Shown here in pieces: positions 50,975 to 63,939 of a stretch of 64,000 nt of DNA (within the stretch, counting starts at the first letter, position 1; each line of letters starts with the position of its first letter). The notes beneath the pieces are model-generated. The model was not told the DNA's origin, did not search any database, and saw only the letters and a list, made by a program, of their open reading frames with translations. The translations under genes and the position numbers were made by a program. Source of the DNA: Vespa crabro (Eukaryota; Arthropoda; Insecta; Hymenoptera; Vespidae); assembly GCF_910589235.1 (NCBI RefSeq), contig NC_060969.1, forward strand, positions 1,342,001-1,406,000, given 5' to 3'.

Positions 50975-52196
50975 TTATACATATAATAATTATTTCCTCT
51001 TATTTTTAAAAATAAGAAATTTCTTTTTTTAATAACTACAATATATTAATTATGGTAGTTTTAAGTTAGCCTGTCGAAATATCGTGATATTATGGCATTT
51101 ATATTCATATTAAAAAAAAAAAAAGAATAAAAAATGTATATTTTAATATATATCATATATATATATATGTATATAAATAATGAATAATCAATAAATTTAA
51201 AATAAATGATCTCATCGACATTCGACATTTGATAAACTTAAAATGTTTGGTTAAAATTAAAATTTGTATAATTATGTTTAAATGCATGATATATATATAT
51301 ATATACAGATTTGAAAAAAAATATTAAAATCACTTTGAAAACATACTCTTTTCATTCTATTCTCGCATACTTTTAAATTACAAATTATAATGAATGTTTT
51401 TATTAATTTAAGAAGACCTCTCACACACTATCGAAATATCTTCAAATCAAACATTTACAGTTATATTTATTAATCATATCGATTATCTAGATAAGAAAAA
51501 AATTTTACGATCTTTAATCTGTCTCAGATAATTAATCATCCACACTCTTGAAGTATTTCCTATCATTAATAGCTGTCTTTATATAGCACCATTTATCTTG
51601 ATTGTTAATTAAAAAAATTGTATATACTATAGTATCTCTTTAACTGAAATGAACAATATCAATAAAAAATATGAATCAAAGTATAATTAAAAAGACAATA
51701 TTTTTTACGAAAATCAATTAAATTAGAGAAATTATAGTTTGTATTATTATATATATATAATATATATTCTCTCCATTCATATTGTATCTTCATATATATA
51801 TACGCTCTTAACAAATAATTATATACAAACGAATCCAAAAACGGAAATGTAAAATTTCACTATATAACGAAGAAAACATAATATAATTCGTTTAATATTT
51901 GTTGTAGTAATTTTTTTTTACTATGTAACAAGATATGATCGCGGCCCTACTTTATTCAATCAATAAGAATTATAACAATATATCTCGATCTATGTGTATC
52001 ATTGAACTTCTTAATAGATGTAATTATTCAAGGATATTTATTCTTTCGTCCTATTATGAGAAAAATGTCATATATATATATACGTAAATAAGGTAAGTAT
52101 CTCTTATTAAAGAATGTTTCGAATGTGAATTAATTTTAAAATGTTGCGAAGAGATTAGTTTAAAAATAATATCATTAAAAATATGATTAAATTTTA
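49114..52196. other. Intergenic region between two minus-strand genes
   Basis: The right-hand end of the tyrosine-rich gene's transcription should lie near the GC-richer patch 49780-49870. A GA microsatellite follows (about 49886-49990). The remainder is AT-rich with a TA run at about 50917-50970. Two AATAAA sites on the minus strand (near 52032 and 51953) are plausible poly(A) signals for the LRR gene. No other gene seen. Confidence 0.5.
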
Positions 52197-55100
52197 TTAT
52201 CTATCAAACTTATTTTCAGACGGACACGTGACATACATCGGTACCGGTGGATTATCGTAATAACCATATAACGGTTGAGATACCTGTGGGGGTGGTGCAA
52301 ATGGATGCATAACATGAACTGGTTGAACATAGGGCATCATTTGTACCGGTGTAGTAGGTACCGAAGAACCATGAACACCGTTACCACGACCTAACGTTGA
52401 TCCGTTATAAGATCCCACGTAAACATCGTGATTGATCTTACCCGAGTAAGCACTCGCAGGTCTTATCATTGAAGCTTCATGAATGCTAGATGCCACTGCC
52501 GTCATTCTAGCTTCGTTCATTTGGGTGCTCCATTTGAGCCGACAGATACATATGACTATAACGATGATGGCTATAAAAGCGACGACACCACCAACTATGC
52601 CAATTATTAAAGTATCGTCTGTACTCGACACATTTCCAACGGTAACACTGCTGGTATGATCTCCATTGTAATTTTTATTTCTATTATTCTGAGTTGTTGG
52701 TTGTACAGTCCATATAATTTCAGGTTCAGCCGTTGTTGATCTCGAGGAAGGTGTCATTTCTGTTGTTTGATATCTGCTAAGGGTCGTCCGATCACAAGTA
52801 AGATATTCCTCGGTAAGATTATTCAATAACATTCCTGATACATAATCAGGAGTCATACAAATAACATTAGATGCTCTATTGCCTAATCCTTTTAACCATC
52901 TCCAAAGATGTTTCGTTTCACAGTTACAATTAATAGGATTACTATCCAAACCAGTAAGTTTTACAAAACCACTTCTTTCATCGAGAGCAGCCAACAATTG
53001 CACGGGCAAAGTAGTGAATTTATTTCCAGTTATATCCAATGAGACTACTGTAGAACGTGGTACCGGGAAAAAAAGAGCTGCTGGTATCGTGTCAACGGAT
53101 GTATTTTTCAGACCAAGGGACAATGAAGGTACACGTACACCCACCAACGAACTCGAAAGTACGGTACGTAATCTCTCTCCTCGTAAAGTTAATAGTCTCA
53201 AACGAGGATGCGTTCTTATAGAAAGTTGCTCGTTTCCCACAGACGAATCTTTGATTTCAATATCTAAGGTTTCTAAGTTTGGCATCCCTTTCAATATTCC
53301 TTGCACGTCGAAATAACCTAATTTAGGATAACTATAGGCATATAACGAACGTAATTTTCCCAAGTGTTTGAATGCGTTCTTTTCTATTCTAGTACAATTA
53401 GGAAGATCAGCGATCTTAAGTGAACGCAACGTGGATAATCCATCGAAACTACTCTCATTGATAGCTTTCACGTCGTTGTTAGATATGTCCAAACTTTGAA
53501 GAGTTGGAAGTATTTTAAACGTATTCACCAAGTTCGAAAAATCCGTCAATTTGTTTCTGGATAAATCAAAACTTTCCAACATAGTAGTACGTTCAAGAAT
53601 AGCTGGTTTGATGTCTATTATATCGTTTCCAGATAGATTTAGATGTTTTAAAAATGGTGTCTCAAGTCTGGTCAATATTTTTATACCAGTTTGGGCTAAA
53701 TTCAAAGATCTTAATATCTTCGCTTCGCCTAATATACCACGTATAGCATTTTCGCTAAGTGGATTCTCTGAAAGATCAAGGTCTTTTACATTGTTGACTA
53801 TATCTTGTGTAAAGACTTCCGTCATCTTATTTCTTGCTATCTTTAAACTGAACAACGATGCCGATTGTCTCTGTAAAGTTCTTATCGGTATTTCATTGAA
53901 GTAGTTCCCTGATAAATCGATGCTCTCCACTGAACGAATTCTGGATTGATCGAATATAGTTTCTGGTAACGAAGCTAATTTATTATTCTGAAGATCAAGA
54001 TGTTCAAGACGTAATAAACCTTCCATCGTACGTTCGCTTAATGTTTCCAAGACGTTATTAGATAGATCCAATATTTGAAGTTGTGTAGAATTATGAAAAG
54101 CCAGTTCTTCAACAGACTCTATTTTATTTCCTGAAAGATTTAACGTATATAATCGACCGATTTGTGAGAAGGAAAATTCATCGACGTTTCTTAATTTATT
54201 CCTCGACAAATCCAAACGTTCCAAAAATTGTAGAGATTTGATAAAATCGCTAGGGAAATGGACAAAATCGTTATAGGATAGATCGAGGCTTCTCAATCTA
54301 GGATGAATCACAAAAGCAGTCGGTGATAATTGACTCAGACGATTATTCGATAAATCCAATATTTGTAAGCCTGTTCCAGTATTGAAATATTCTCCGATGA
54401 AAGATGTTAATCTGTTATTACGTAGATTAAGCTCGTAAAGATTGATAAGGCCGACGAAAGCTCCATTGTCAATACGTTCAATAAAATTATTAGATAAATC
54501 GATCACGGATAAATTGTTATGATGTTGAAAAGTACCCTCGTCTATCTCTTGCAAATTATTTCCAGACAGATAAACCTTTTCTAAAGATTCCAGATTTAAC
54601 ATTAAAACTGTTGGTAAAATCTTCAAGCCTGTATACGATATATCAAGTATAATTAACGACGATGGAAATATTGGTGGAAATCCTCCATAAAGAGCATTAC
54701 TGCTAAGATTAAGATATTGTAATCTTGGCAAATGTTTGAATGTTTCGGGAGATATTCTTTTCAATTGATTACCGGCCAAATTTAAAGATAATAAATTTTT
54801 TAAAGGAAGTTCAGTCATACTGGTCAAACGATTGAAGGAAACATCTAAATTCAATAAAGTATCTTCCAAACCGGCGAACGTATTTTGTGAAATACTAGAG
54901 AGCATGTTACCAGAAAGTTCTATGCTAATGAGATTTTCGAAATTGTAGAACAATCGACCTGGGATTTCTCGCACCAAGTTACGCGTTAATCCTAACGTAA
55001 CGAGACTAGATGACGTAGATCGAATTAATTCTGTGGATAATGCTGCTACACGATTGAATTCGACGTGAAGATGAGCCAATGCTGGTAGTCGTGTTAGTGC

Positions 55101-58100
55101 TGTAGCCGGTACTAATAGAATATTGTTATCCTGTAGCGATAACCATTTTAATTTTACTAATCCTTCGAAGGATGACTCCTCTATCTGAAAATAAAGAGAC
55201 AAAAATAAATAAATAAAAATAAAAAAAAAAAATAAAAAATTAGATTTTATTATAGAATAAAAATTAAATATATTTTTTATATTACCGTACGCAAAGCATT
55301 CAAGCTTAAATCAAGTCTAGTGAGAGAGGAAAGACTGGAGAACGTATTTATTCCAAGTCGACCAATATTATTTCGACTTAGATCGAGTACTTGTAATTCG
55401 GTCAGGCCTAACAAATGGACACGTTCAATTTCCTAAATAATATTTAAAATTAATCGTACATAAATACGTGAAATTTGTTAAATTTAATATCTTGATTGAA
55501 CTCACTGTAATTAAATTATTTGAAATATTCAAAAACTTTAAATCCGTCAAATGTCTCAAAGCATAAGTAGGAAATTCTTGTAAGTAGTTCACAGAAAGAT
55601 CCAATTGTAATAAATTGTATGCTCCTGAAATAATCGATTATTAGTATTAATATAATCTTTTATTATTTTGTTTCGTCTAATTATAATTAAACATTACTAA
55701 ACCTAATAATTTTTTATAGGAGGAAGTAGGAGACCGATGTTTCATGAGAGACAATTGTCTTGTGAGAACTTAAAAATGAAGTTCATTGTTCTTTAGAGGT
55801 CGACCACTTCTTCCGTGTAACTAAACATCATACTTTCGTAGAAATAATAAACTAGTGCGAAGACACGCGTTAAATTCCCACCTATTAATGATGTAGATGA
55901 GTTTGATATAGTAGCGATTTCGAAGATTATAATTTCGTTTTTCACGAAAAATCATCTAATTAATCATAATACAGTATAATAATCCTATAGTTTTTACGTG
56001 CATCCTAATCACGAAAAAGTGTGTTAGACAAAAGAATAGAAAATCACGCATATTATATCAATTTTCTAAAGAAAAATATGAATAATAATAAATTTTAATA
56101 TAATGATCATGTAAGTTATAATTTAAGCAACGGAGGAAAAAATAGTACAGTTTTATGAGAACTTTTTCAAGAGATCTTCCGAGACATAAAAATATCATGT
56201 TATTTGTTGTAAATGTACAGTAGAAGATATTTAATTTGATAGAAAGTAATTTGACTATACCTTTAAATACATCGCTATTAAATCTTGTGAGATCATTGCG
56301 AGATATATTTAAGAAAAGCAAATGTTCTAATCCAGAAAGTGAACCATCCTCCATATGTGATAATCCATTATTACTGAGATCCAGACGTAACAAAGACTCG
56401 CCCAATGTCAAAAAGGCTCCTCTTGAAAGGGAACCTATAAAACGATTTCATTCATTATGATAAAATATTTCTGTCTGTAATTTTTTATTTATGGATTTTT
56501 TCTAATCTTCAATTTTTATATTTTTACTAATTTTATATTTTTACATTATTGCTAATTTTCTATTTATACATTAATTTCCTATTTATAAGTTTTCTTTTTT
56601 TCTAATTTCTTATTAGTACATTTATTCTGATTTTCTATTCATAGATTTTTATTATTTCTTTTTGTTTTTCATAATCTTAATTCGTTTGAAATCAGATTCA
56701 CAGCGAATAATAGATATTGTTGCTTGATAGAATGCTAATGTTATATGAATAAATTGTATGATGTGCGCAGCTTGTAATATTGAATACGTGGAGAAAGTTA
56801 GGCGCGAAAATTCTGAGCATCTGGTACGAATGTATCCTCCGTGGCGAGTAAACCGTTAAGTAGCAATCCAAGGATCGATATATTAAAGTCTTCAAGCCAA
56901 ACCTTTCGTATGACGGATTTGTTATTGTAGATAATTTGAATATTCTCAAGAAATAAAATAATAAATGCAAAGAAATTTCTTCAATTTTTATAGCACACTC
57001 ACATAGACATACGATATTTAAAAATTATAAACAAATAAAATATACATACCAATATTATTTCCAATAAGCGAGAGTATCTTGATACCTTTTGGTCCTTTCA
57101 ACGAAGCAGTAGGCACACTAGTCATATTATTCTCATCTAAATAAAGTTCTTCGAGATTGATACAACCTTTAAAAATTCCTTCCTCAATGTTTCGAAGTCC
57201 ATTTTTTCGAAGATCAAGTCTTCGTAATTCTTCCATACCATGAAATTCGTTGCTCGAAAAAATAGGATTTAAATTATCACCGAGAAGATTATTGGCTAAT
57301 CTCAATACACGTAATTGATTTTGAGATTGCAATTGGCGATCCATTAATCTGTAAATGGAATTATCGGAGAGATCCAACTCTCTCAAGGTCAAACCAGATC
57401 CAACAAGTTCTTCTGGTAAGCTTTGATAGCCACAGTGTCTTTGACTGATCGAAATAATCGGTTGTCCCTTGAGACTGTCCAAAGTGTCACGAGTAAAAAT
57501 AACACGATCGCAATCCATTTCGATAGATCTTGGATAATTTGAAGATACCATACACTTGCATGGTACATGCAAATCTCTCTTTAATTCGACGCACGGTCGC
57601 CATGCTGCCTCGTTTTTATAAATATTGACGATAATTAATAAAGCCAACAACAAATATGAACTGAAAAACAAAAAAGAAAAATTAATTCATCGTATTATTA
57701 TCTAAAAATGAATGATCTGATAGTAAGTAGGATAAACAAAAATCTTGAAAATAGATAATAGCCATAAGGAAGAGAACTATTAACGTTTCTTTGCATACTA
57801 TTATATTCACGTTCCACTTTCAAATTTCAAACGGTGATAGTTATCGAGAAGAAATTTATGAGTTATGAAACCACATCGTTCGATTTTCATTTGAAAAAAA
57901 TTAAAAAAGAAAGAAAGAGTCATGTAAAAAAGATGTATTCTTTTATTTTAAATATGTCATTAGTTTATACATCGGATGTAAATATTTTGTTTATTATAAA
58001 AACAATAACAACTTCACGAGGAATGTATAAAGATTTCTATCGATCATTGTAACATCTATCACTTTAAATGGAACATCACAGAATACCTCTCTTTTCTTCA

Positions 58101-58344
58101 TTCATACATTCTATTATCTTTTTCACACGATCTACAATAACTTTAATCACATTGGCAACGATGATGATATTTAATTCTTTCGTAGTATCTTACACTTCAA
58201 TTTCAACGCTTAGTCATCTTACTAACAGTAAGTCGGAAATGACTTTCGCTTCCCAAGCGTTCAAATTTCTTACGATAATTATATCTCGATAAGTGTGCGT
58301 GCGTGCGTGTGTGTGCGTGTGTGTATATATGTGTGTGTATGTGC

Positions 58345-58388
<44 letters not shown>

Positions 58389-59475
58389 AGGAGACTTTGG
58401 AGAAACCGTAAGTGGTGAAACTATGCATTCGATTCATTAATTTTAATTTTATGAATGAACTCGATTCAATCGTAACGTAAATTAAAATTCACATTATCTT
58501 ATCTTATCTTTTATCATAATTAATAAAATTCATTATAATTAATAATTAATAAAATTCATTATAATTAATAATAGATAATGATCATAGATATTTCTAATAC
58601 TTGTCACGATTTCTTTTTTCATCAAACAAAACAACTACTACATGTATAACCTGAATTCTTTAACAAGTATTGGCAGTTAGGTTCGAACGAATCGTTCATT
58701 TCGAATGTAAAGTCGAATTTGGTCGACTCGAATAACGGTAGGTGTAAGAAGATCGTCATGACTTTGCAGACTGTGTCGCATTTACTCTCTCTCTTTCTCT
58801 CTCTCTCTTCCTCTACTTTGTCCTCGATTAAGAATTTCCATCATGAAATTACAATGAAATACGAATTATATACGAAACATCGATAGATTAAAATTTACAT
58901 TTAATTGGATAATAATAATTATGTATAATTTATAATGTTTCATAATCATAAAAAAAAAATATCCTGTCATAATATTTCATGTGCATATATTAGATTAGTT
59001 ATTGAAGAAATCAGTTTTATATTTCATACTATCTATCCTATTTTATTTTATTATGGTTGTGGTATTGCCAGAGTTGGTTATTCTAATGATTATTATATCG
59101 CGTAACGTGTTTCAATGAAATTGCAAACTCTTACTGTCATTAGAAGTTCGCTAATGTAAAAGTGATTACGATATCCTTTGCCATCGTAATTCGATAGAAC
59201 TTTCTATTTGCGCGAGTAATTAATCGTCTATTTTTAAGACGACGTAACGTGTGTGATTTATTATTTACACGTTGTTTTCAAATGAAATGAAATACACACA
59301 CACACACAAGCCTTAATTTGTGTGTTCGTAATTTCTCAAAAGCTTCTACTATATTTATCCAATCAAGATGAAATTTTGTATAATTGTTTGGATTATAATC
59401 CTTGTAATCCGACGGAAAGTTTAAACTACTTAACTTGCGGAAAAAATTAGCTACAAAACATTAAACGAATAAGAA

Positions 59476-59522
<47 letters not shown>

Positions 59523-61840
59523 GAAAGAGAGAGAGAAAAGATCGATGTACGACCGACACGAAGTACGGAGCAAGAAAGAGAGAGGAAGAAATAGTGAAGT
59601 TGATTACTAGAAATGAATTTTGATTGAATAATTTTTGATTTGTGATATACGAAACACAAAAAATTACGTGTTTCATGTTATGCGTTCTGTGTTTTCCGTG
59701 TTACGGATGACGTACTATCTACGAATCTGGCGGTCCGGGTTCGAAATCCGGATCGCGGAAAAAATTGTATTTCGTTAGAATTTTCTAATGGTTCTCGATC
59801 TTCTGATGCACGAATGATACCTTAAACTCGTTTTTGTATTCTCCTAAGCAATCGATGATATAACCCAGCTAGCGGAAAAAATTTTTATTTTACAATTCGG
59901 ATCATAGAACATATCGGTATAACGCATATACATATTACATACGATCTGAATACGAATGCTTGATATATTATTTCGTAAGAAATAATTAATAATAAAATAA
60001 ATAAAAATAAAAATGTTTTTTGACCTTAGTTGTCCGTTATGTTTAACAGGGGAATATACTAGTATATATATATATAAGGAATACCGTACACCGTGTTGGA
60101 TGACTTTCAAATCAAACAAATTAAACAAATACTTCTTCCGAATACTAAGCACCACTTTTGCCCAGTAGCTAGGTAATATCTATACTACTGCAACCCAAGA
60201 CTGCTTTCTACTGTCTAATTAGTAATACTAGAGCGCACCCACTTTTACGTTGCACGCAATCACTAATTTCATATTACTATATTCTCACGTTCGATATCAA
60301 AGCTTGCACCTCTGAAATTCTATAAGTACGATCAATTTAAAATGTTTTACCTGTGCGTATTTTGTTTGTATTTCATTTTGTATCTTTTGTTTGTATTTCA
60401 TTTTTTTAAATTAATCCATTATAACTTTATATAACTTTTAAGAAACATACATACACATACATATATATATTTTTTTTACAAGTTTGTGATCGCGGCTTGC
60501 AATTAATTTTTTTTTCCTTTTCATTTAATTTTATAATTTTCTATTCTTAAAAATTAACTCTCTCTATAACACCTTTCTCGTAACTTTCAAGTTTATACGC
60601 TTATATATATGTATCTTTAAGTTTGCAATTTCCGTCTTGTAATGGATTATATTTCTGTTTAATTTTGTATCTTTCTAATTTTAAAAATTAATTCTTTATA
60701 ACGCCATGTGTAACTTTAAATTTACACACTGATACATACTTGTATTATTGGACATTTCATTCCATTTTATCGTTAAAAATTTAATTATTGTTTTATATCC
60801 ATGATTTTTCATGTTTTTTAAAGTAAAAAGTTATATTTATTGTTAGTATAGTATAATTATAATATAGTTTAATTTTTATATAATATAGCATAATTTTGTA
60901 AACACACAAAAATAGATCATAGAGAGAAAGAAAATGAACAATATTCTTTTTTTTGCAAAGTTAAAAAATAAATCGTAAAGTAAAAGTACGATATATTATT
61001 TCTTTTGTACTTTCCATATATTTGAATTCTTGTACGGTCGAATCGTAAAATAGGAATGATAAGTCAAGGAAAAACAGGTTTTATAGACAAAAGTATTCAC
61101 AGGAAGGAGCAGCCTCGAAGATTTTTGCGATTATTCCTGCGAACTGGATAGACCAGTGCGGCACGATCTAATGCGGCAGTTATTCTCTCGAGAACTTATA
61201 ATTTCTTTTTCTTTTTAATTATATCCGCAAATCCACGAAGAAAAAAAAAGGAAACAAAAAACAACAATATCCGTGAAAGAAAACTTTCCAGCTTGTTAAA
61301 AGTTTCAACGAATCTTGAAAATGTATATACATGTGTGTCATTTCGATGTACGTCATTTCGCAAATAATTATGTACATTCATTTTTTAATCTCTAAAATCG
61401 TAAAGTACCATGAGCGTGAGAGCTGATTATTTTCCGGATGAAGGTTAAAATTGTATTATGCGTGAGAACTTACTTCATAAACAGTACTATCCCTAAATAC
61501 ACGTGAGTCATGGGAAAGTCATTTTAATAATTACATTCACTATTAACACGACGAACGGCCATGACTTATCTCGTTCACTTTTTCTTTATATGATTAGAAT
61601 TATCTTGGAAATTAACATGAAAAAAATAAACAAGAAAAAAAAAAAGAAAAAAACCATTCTCGTGAAAACATAAATGTTTATATTTTTATTTCTAAATGAA
61701 TCAATGATAAAACGTAAAGAAAAACTATGAAATGGTACATGACATTAAGCGTTTAATAAAGCTCATTAAACCCAACTTAATCGTGTACAAAATTATCAAC
61801 ATTTCATTCTTACAATCCATAAATGATATACTTACACCAT
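52197..61840 (-). CDS. Chaoptin-type leucine-rich-repeat transmembrane receptor
   Basis: Complement join: 61836-61840, 57050-57660, 56261-56434, 55506-55624, 55286-55432, 52197-55184; phases agree; 1347 aa. The first coding exon holds just ATGGT, and the 4.2-kb intron splits the signal peptide (MVSYLLLALLIIVNIY...). The joined Val-2 codon fits perfectly. A cysteine N-cap (CVELKRDLHVPCKC) is followed by some 40 LRRs of the LxxLxLxxNxL type, an LRR C-cap (NPINCNCETKHLWRWL ... YLTCD), a Thr/Ser-rich stalk, a TM (about 1210-1233) and a 110-residue tail rich in Pro, Tyr and Met. Chaoptin is a similar-sized insect photoreceptor adhesion protein but is GPI-anchored, so this is a relative with a real tail; fly large LRR proteins such as CG7896 are alternatives. 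Likely role: cell adhesion or signalling. The last exon alone encodes 995 residues. Confidence 0.87.
58286..58388. repeat. GT then GA microsatellite
   Basis: GT/GTGC dinucleotide run passing directly into GA. A second GA run is at about 59475-59538. Confidence 0.9.
59694..59760 (+). pseudogene. tRNA-like fragment with a B-box / T-arm
   Basis: CCGGG-TTCGAAA-TCCGG (59735-59751) forms a T-arm with a canonical TTCRANN loop, the last pair being G-U. Bases 59694-59702 pair with 59752-59760 as an acceptor-like stem with one U-U mismatch and one wobble. The 33 nt between are too short for normal D and anticodon arms, and only a 3-bp anticodon-like stem is visible. It is most likely a degenerate tRNA or tRNA-derived repeat. 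I cannot exclude chance. Confidence 0.3.
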
Positions 61841-61910
61841 GATGATGGTGTTGGCACTTCCACGTGCCAACTACAATGATACTGATACAAATAACACAGT
61901 TTTATAAAGG
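61841..61910 (-). promoter_or_regulatory. TATA promoter, short leader and 5'UTR hairpin of the LRR gene
   Basis: On the minus strand TATAAA (61901-61906) lies 29 nt before an initiator-like TCATT (A at 61877) and 23 nt before TCAGT (A at 61883). The leader to the ATG (61838-61840) would be about 37-43 nt. It contains a perfect 8-bp inverted repeat (GTTGGCAC / GTGCCAAC, 61850-61857 and 61864-61871) with a 6-nt loop, ending 9 nt before the ATG. The stem start overlaps a CACGTG E-box (61861-61866). Confidence 0.5.
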
Positions 61911-63597
61911 TGTGTCGTACGATTAGCCCGTTTTACTTCTCGAGGCCACTATCACCTTCGAATCAACATCAGATTCATGGAGTATTCACAGATGGATCAT
62001 CTTGCGATCATCTTCATGGTCATCGTGTGTCATCGATGGCACTTTCTTGTTCCTTTCTTTCCTTTTTCTTTCTTTCTTTCTTTATTTATTTCTTTTGTCC
62101 TTGTTCTCAATAAACGATAGATTTTCTCATTTTTGATTATTTACAATCACCTTTACCAAGCATTACTTTATAGTTCTTTCGAAGCGCGAAAACACGAAAT
62201 ATAAGAAGCCACGGTAAGATCTCTGAGAAGACTCGGAAAGATTGCCGCAGGAGAAAGAAGAGATACCGATGAACGTGTACACCGATGCCCTTCCCAGAGG
62301 TTCGCGGACTTGGACATAACGGGGATCCCGAGTTAACTCGTGAGGCAACTTCGGGACCATCACCGTACGATACCACCACCAGGTTACCGGCTCGCATATC
62401 AAGAAAGATCGAGAGAGAAAAAGAGTAAGAGAGAGTAAGAGAGTAAGAGAGAGAGAGAGAGAGAGAGAGAGGAGAAAGAGAGAAAGAAAAGGAGGGAAAG
62501 AGAGAGGGAGAGACAGAGAGAGAGAACGCACGGAAGGTCGTAGAAAGGAGCGGGAAGAAGAGGAATGGAAAAAGTACGCAAAAGAGCGATAGAGAAATGC
62601 GTTTCTGTCGGCTAAGAAAAGAGCGCGAGGTAAGATCATGGATGTAGGAACAAGTTGCGGGTTTCTCGAGCAGCCTTTCACTGACTGTTCTCTCTCTCAG
62701 TACACCTATACGAGTAACCGGTCGTCCAAGGTATGCCGTTGGCTATCTTGCTAGGTATGCTGCTGTTCGATATCGAATTGAGAAAAATATCCCCTTGAGT
62801 CAATCACTTAAGTTCTTTGTGAATGAACGTTTCTCCCGATCTTTCTATTTTGTAATTGTCTATGCACTCTTTCGTATTTATATATTTATTAAAGAAAATT
62901 TAATTCACAATAAAATATATCGCAGTTATATAGTTACGATCGGTATTCGTTTGATACGCATCGAATGCATCAAATATGAATAACCTCTAAGGTATTTTCA
63001 TTCCTATTGATATGCATGATATCGTGGTGAAACGCTAATTAAAACAATATAGACCTTGATATTTTATATTTACTTGTTATATTATATTAGGTTAATTTGA
63101 CATCATTATTATAACTATACCACCTTTTTCAATAACTGTAATAATAATGAAAAATATGATGATTAATCAAGTTAAAATAAGTTTGATTTCTTTATTAATA
63201 TTTTCTTGTAATCCTTTTTAAATTGAATTTAGATATTTATGTAAATCGTGTCTTAACCTATCGAACGTCGTAATATATTTTGAATTTATCCAATCATATT
63301 GGCGAATAGCTTCTAAATTTCAAATATGAGTTACTAAAACTATCTACAGATGACACTGTTTCTCGAGATATAAAATCATCCAATGAACGTAGAGATATAT
63401 TGAAGTTTATGAGAAGGACTGCTCTGATTGGTACATAACACATTCATGTTGATAATTAATATCGATGAACTATTAGTCTTTATACGTGACCTGTCAAACA
63501 GAGGATAAACGTAATTTAACCTCAATGTTTAATTAGATTAGAACTGTATATATTAATATATTTTTGGTTATATTTTTGAAGTAAAACATTTAGAAAA
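61911..63597. other. Divergent intergenic region, LRR gene and Vps16
   Basis: Contains a GA microsatellite (about 62400-62525) and a GC-richer stretch (62170-62400 and 62525-62770) with no convincing gene. CCAAT-type motifs near 63291 (CCAATCATATTGG) and 63426 (reverse, ATTGG) lie where the Vps16 promoter should be. A TTAGGTTAA motif is at about 63088. Confidence 0.5.
62400..62525. repeat. GA microsatellite
   Basis: Lightly interrupted GA run. The long Ser/Leu-rich minus-strand frame across it (172 codons) is a low-complexity artefact. Confidence 0.85.
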
Positions 63598-63939
63598 ATG
63601 TCTGCGATGATAACTGCGGATTGGTTTCCTTTAGGACGTGACATATACTTTCGGTAATTTAATAATATATTCAATACATATTTTCTAAGGATAATATACA
63701 AATTTTATGCAACAATAAAAAATATAATAAAAAATATAATTCTTTATTTTAGAAAATTTGAACTATATCCACTTACTTTCCAAAATGAAGTCAGCAATAC
63801 CAATTTAATAGCAGCAGCTCCTTACGGAGGTTCTTTAGCAATTACCAGACATCCTAAAAAATTAGTTAAGATTCAAGGAACCAATAAACCTGTAATATTG
63901 ATTTATACTTCGGCAGGAAAATTAACAGCCAAGTTTCAG
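63598..63939 (+). CDS. Vps16A: Vps16, HOPS/CORVET subunit (5' part)
   Basis: Two exons, 63598-63653 and 63753-63939, joined at phase 2. The second ends in phase 0 at CAG/GTAAAT, and the gene runs off the window. The 81 residues read MSAMITADWFPLGRD..YFRKFELYPL then AAAPYGGSLAI and ILIYTSAGKL. This matches the N-terminus of Vps16 proteins (human: ANWNPLGDS.FYRKYELY, AAAPYGGPIAL). Vps16 is a core subunit of the HOPS and CORVET tethering complexes and recruits Vps33 for SNARE-mediated fusion of endosomes and lysosomes. This part is the start of the N-terminal beta-propeller. The fly copy is Vps16A, which I use as the symbol. Confidence 0.9.

Larger units (their letters stand above)
57661..61835 (-). 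other. First intron of the LRR receptor gene
   Basis: A 4.2-kb AT-rich intron. It contains GT/GA (about 58286-58388) and GA (about 59475-59538) microsatellites and a tRNA-like fragment at 59694-59760. No coding exon of another gene was seen. Confidence 0.7.

Noticed and set aside
57018..57671. Start of the LRR protein within 57050-57671
   Set aside because: The codon at 57671 is TTG, and TTTTTCAG at 57661-57668 is a splice acceptor. The ATG is supplied by the exon at 61836-61840.
62163..62681. 172-codon minus-strand frame rich in Ser and Leu
   Set aside because: Produced by a GA microsatellite; no splice or domain evidence.
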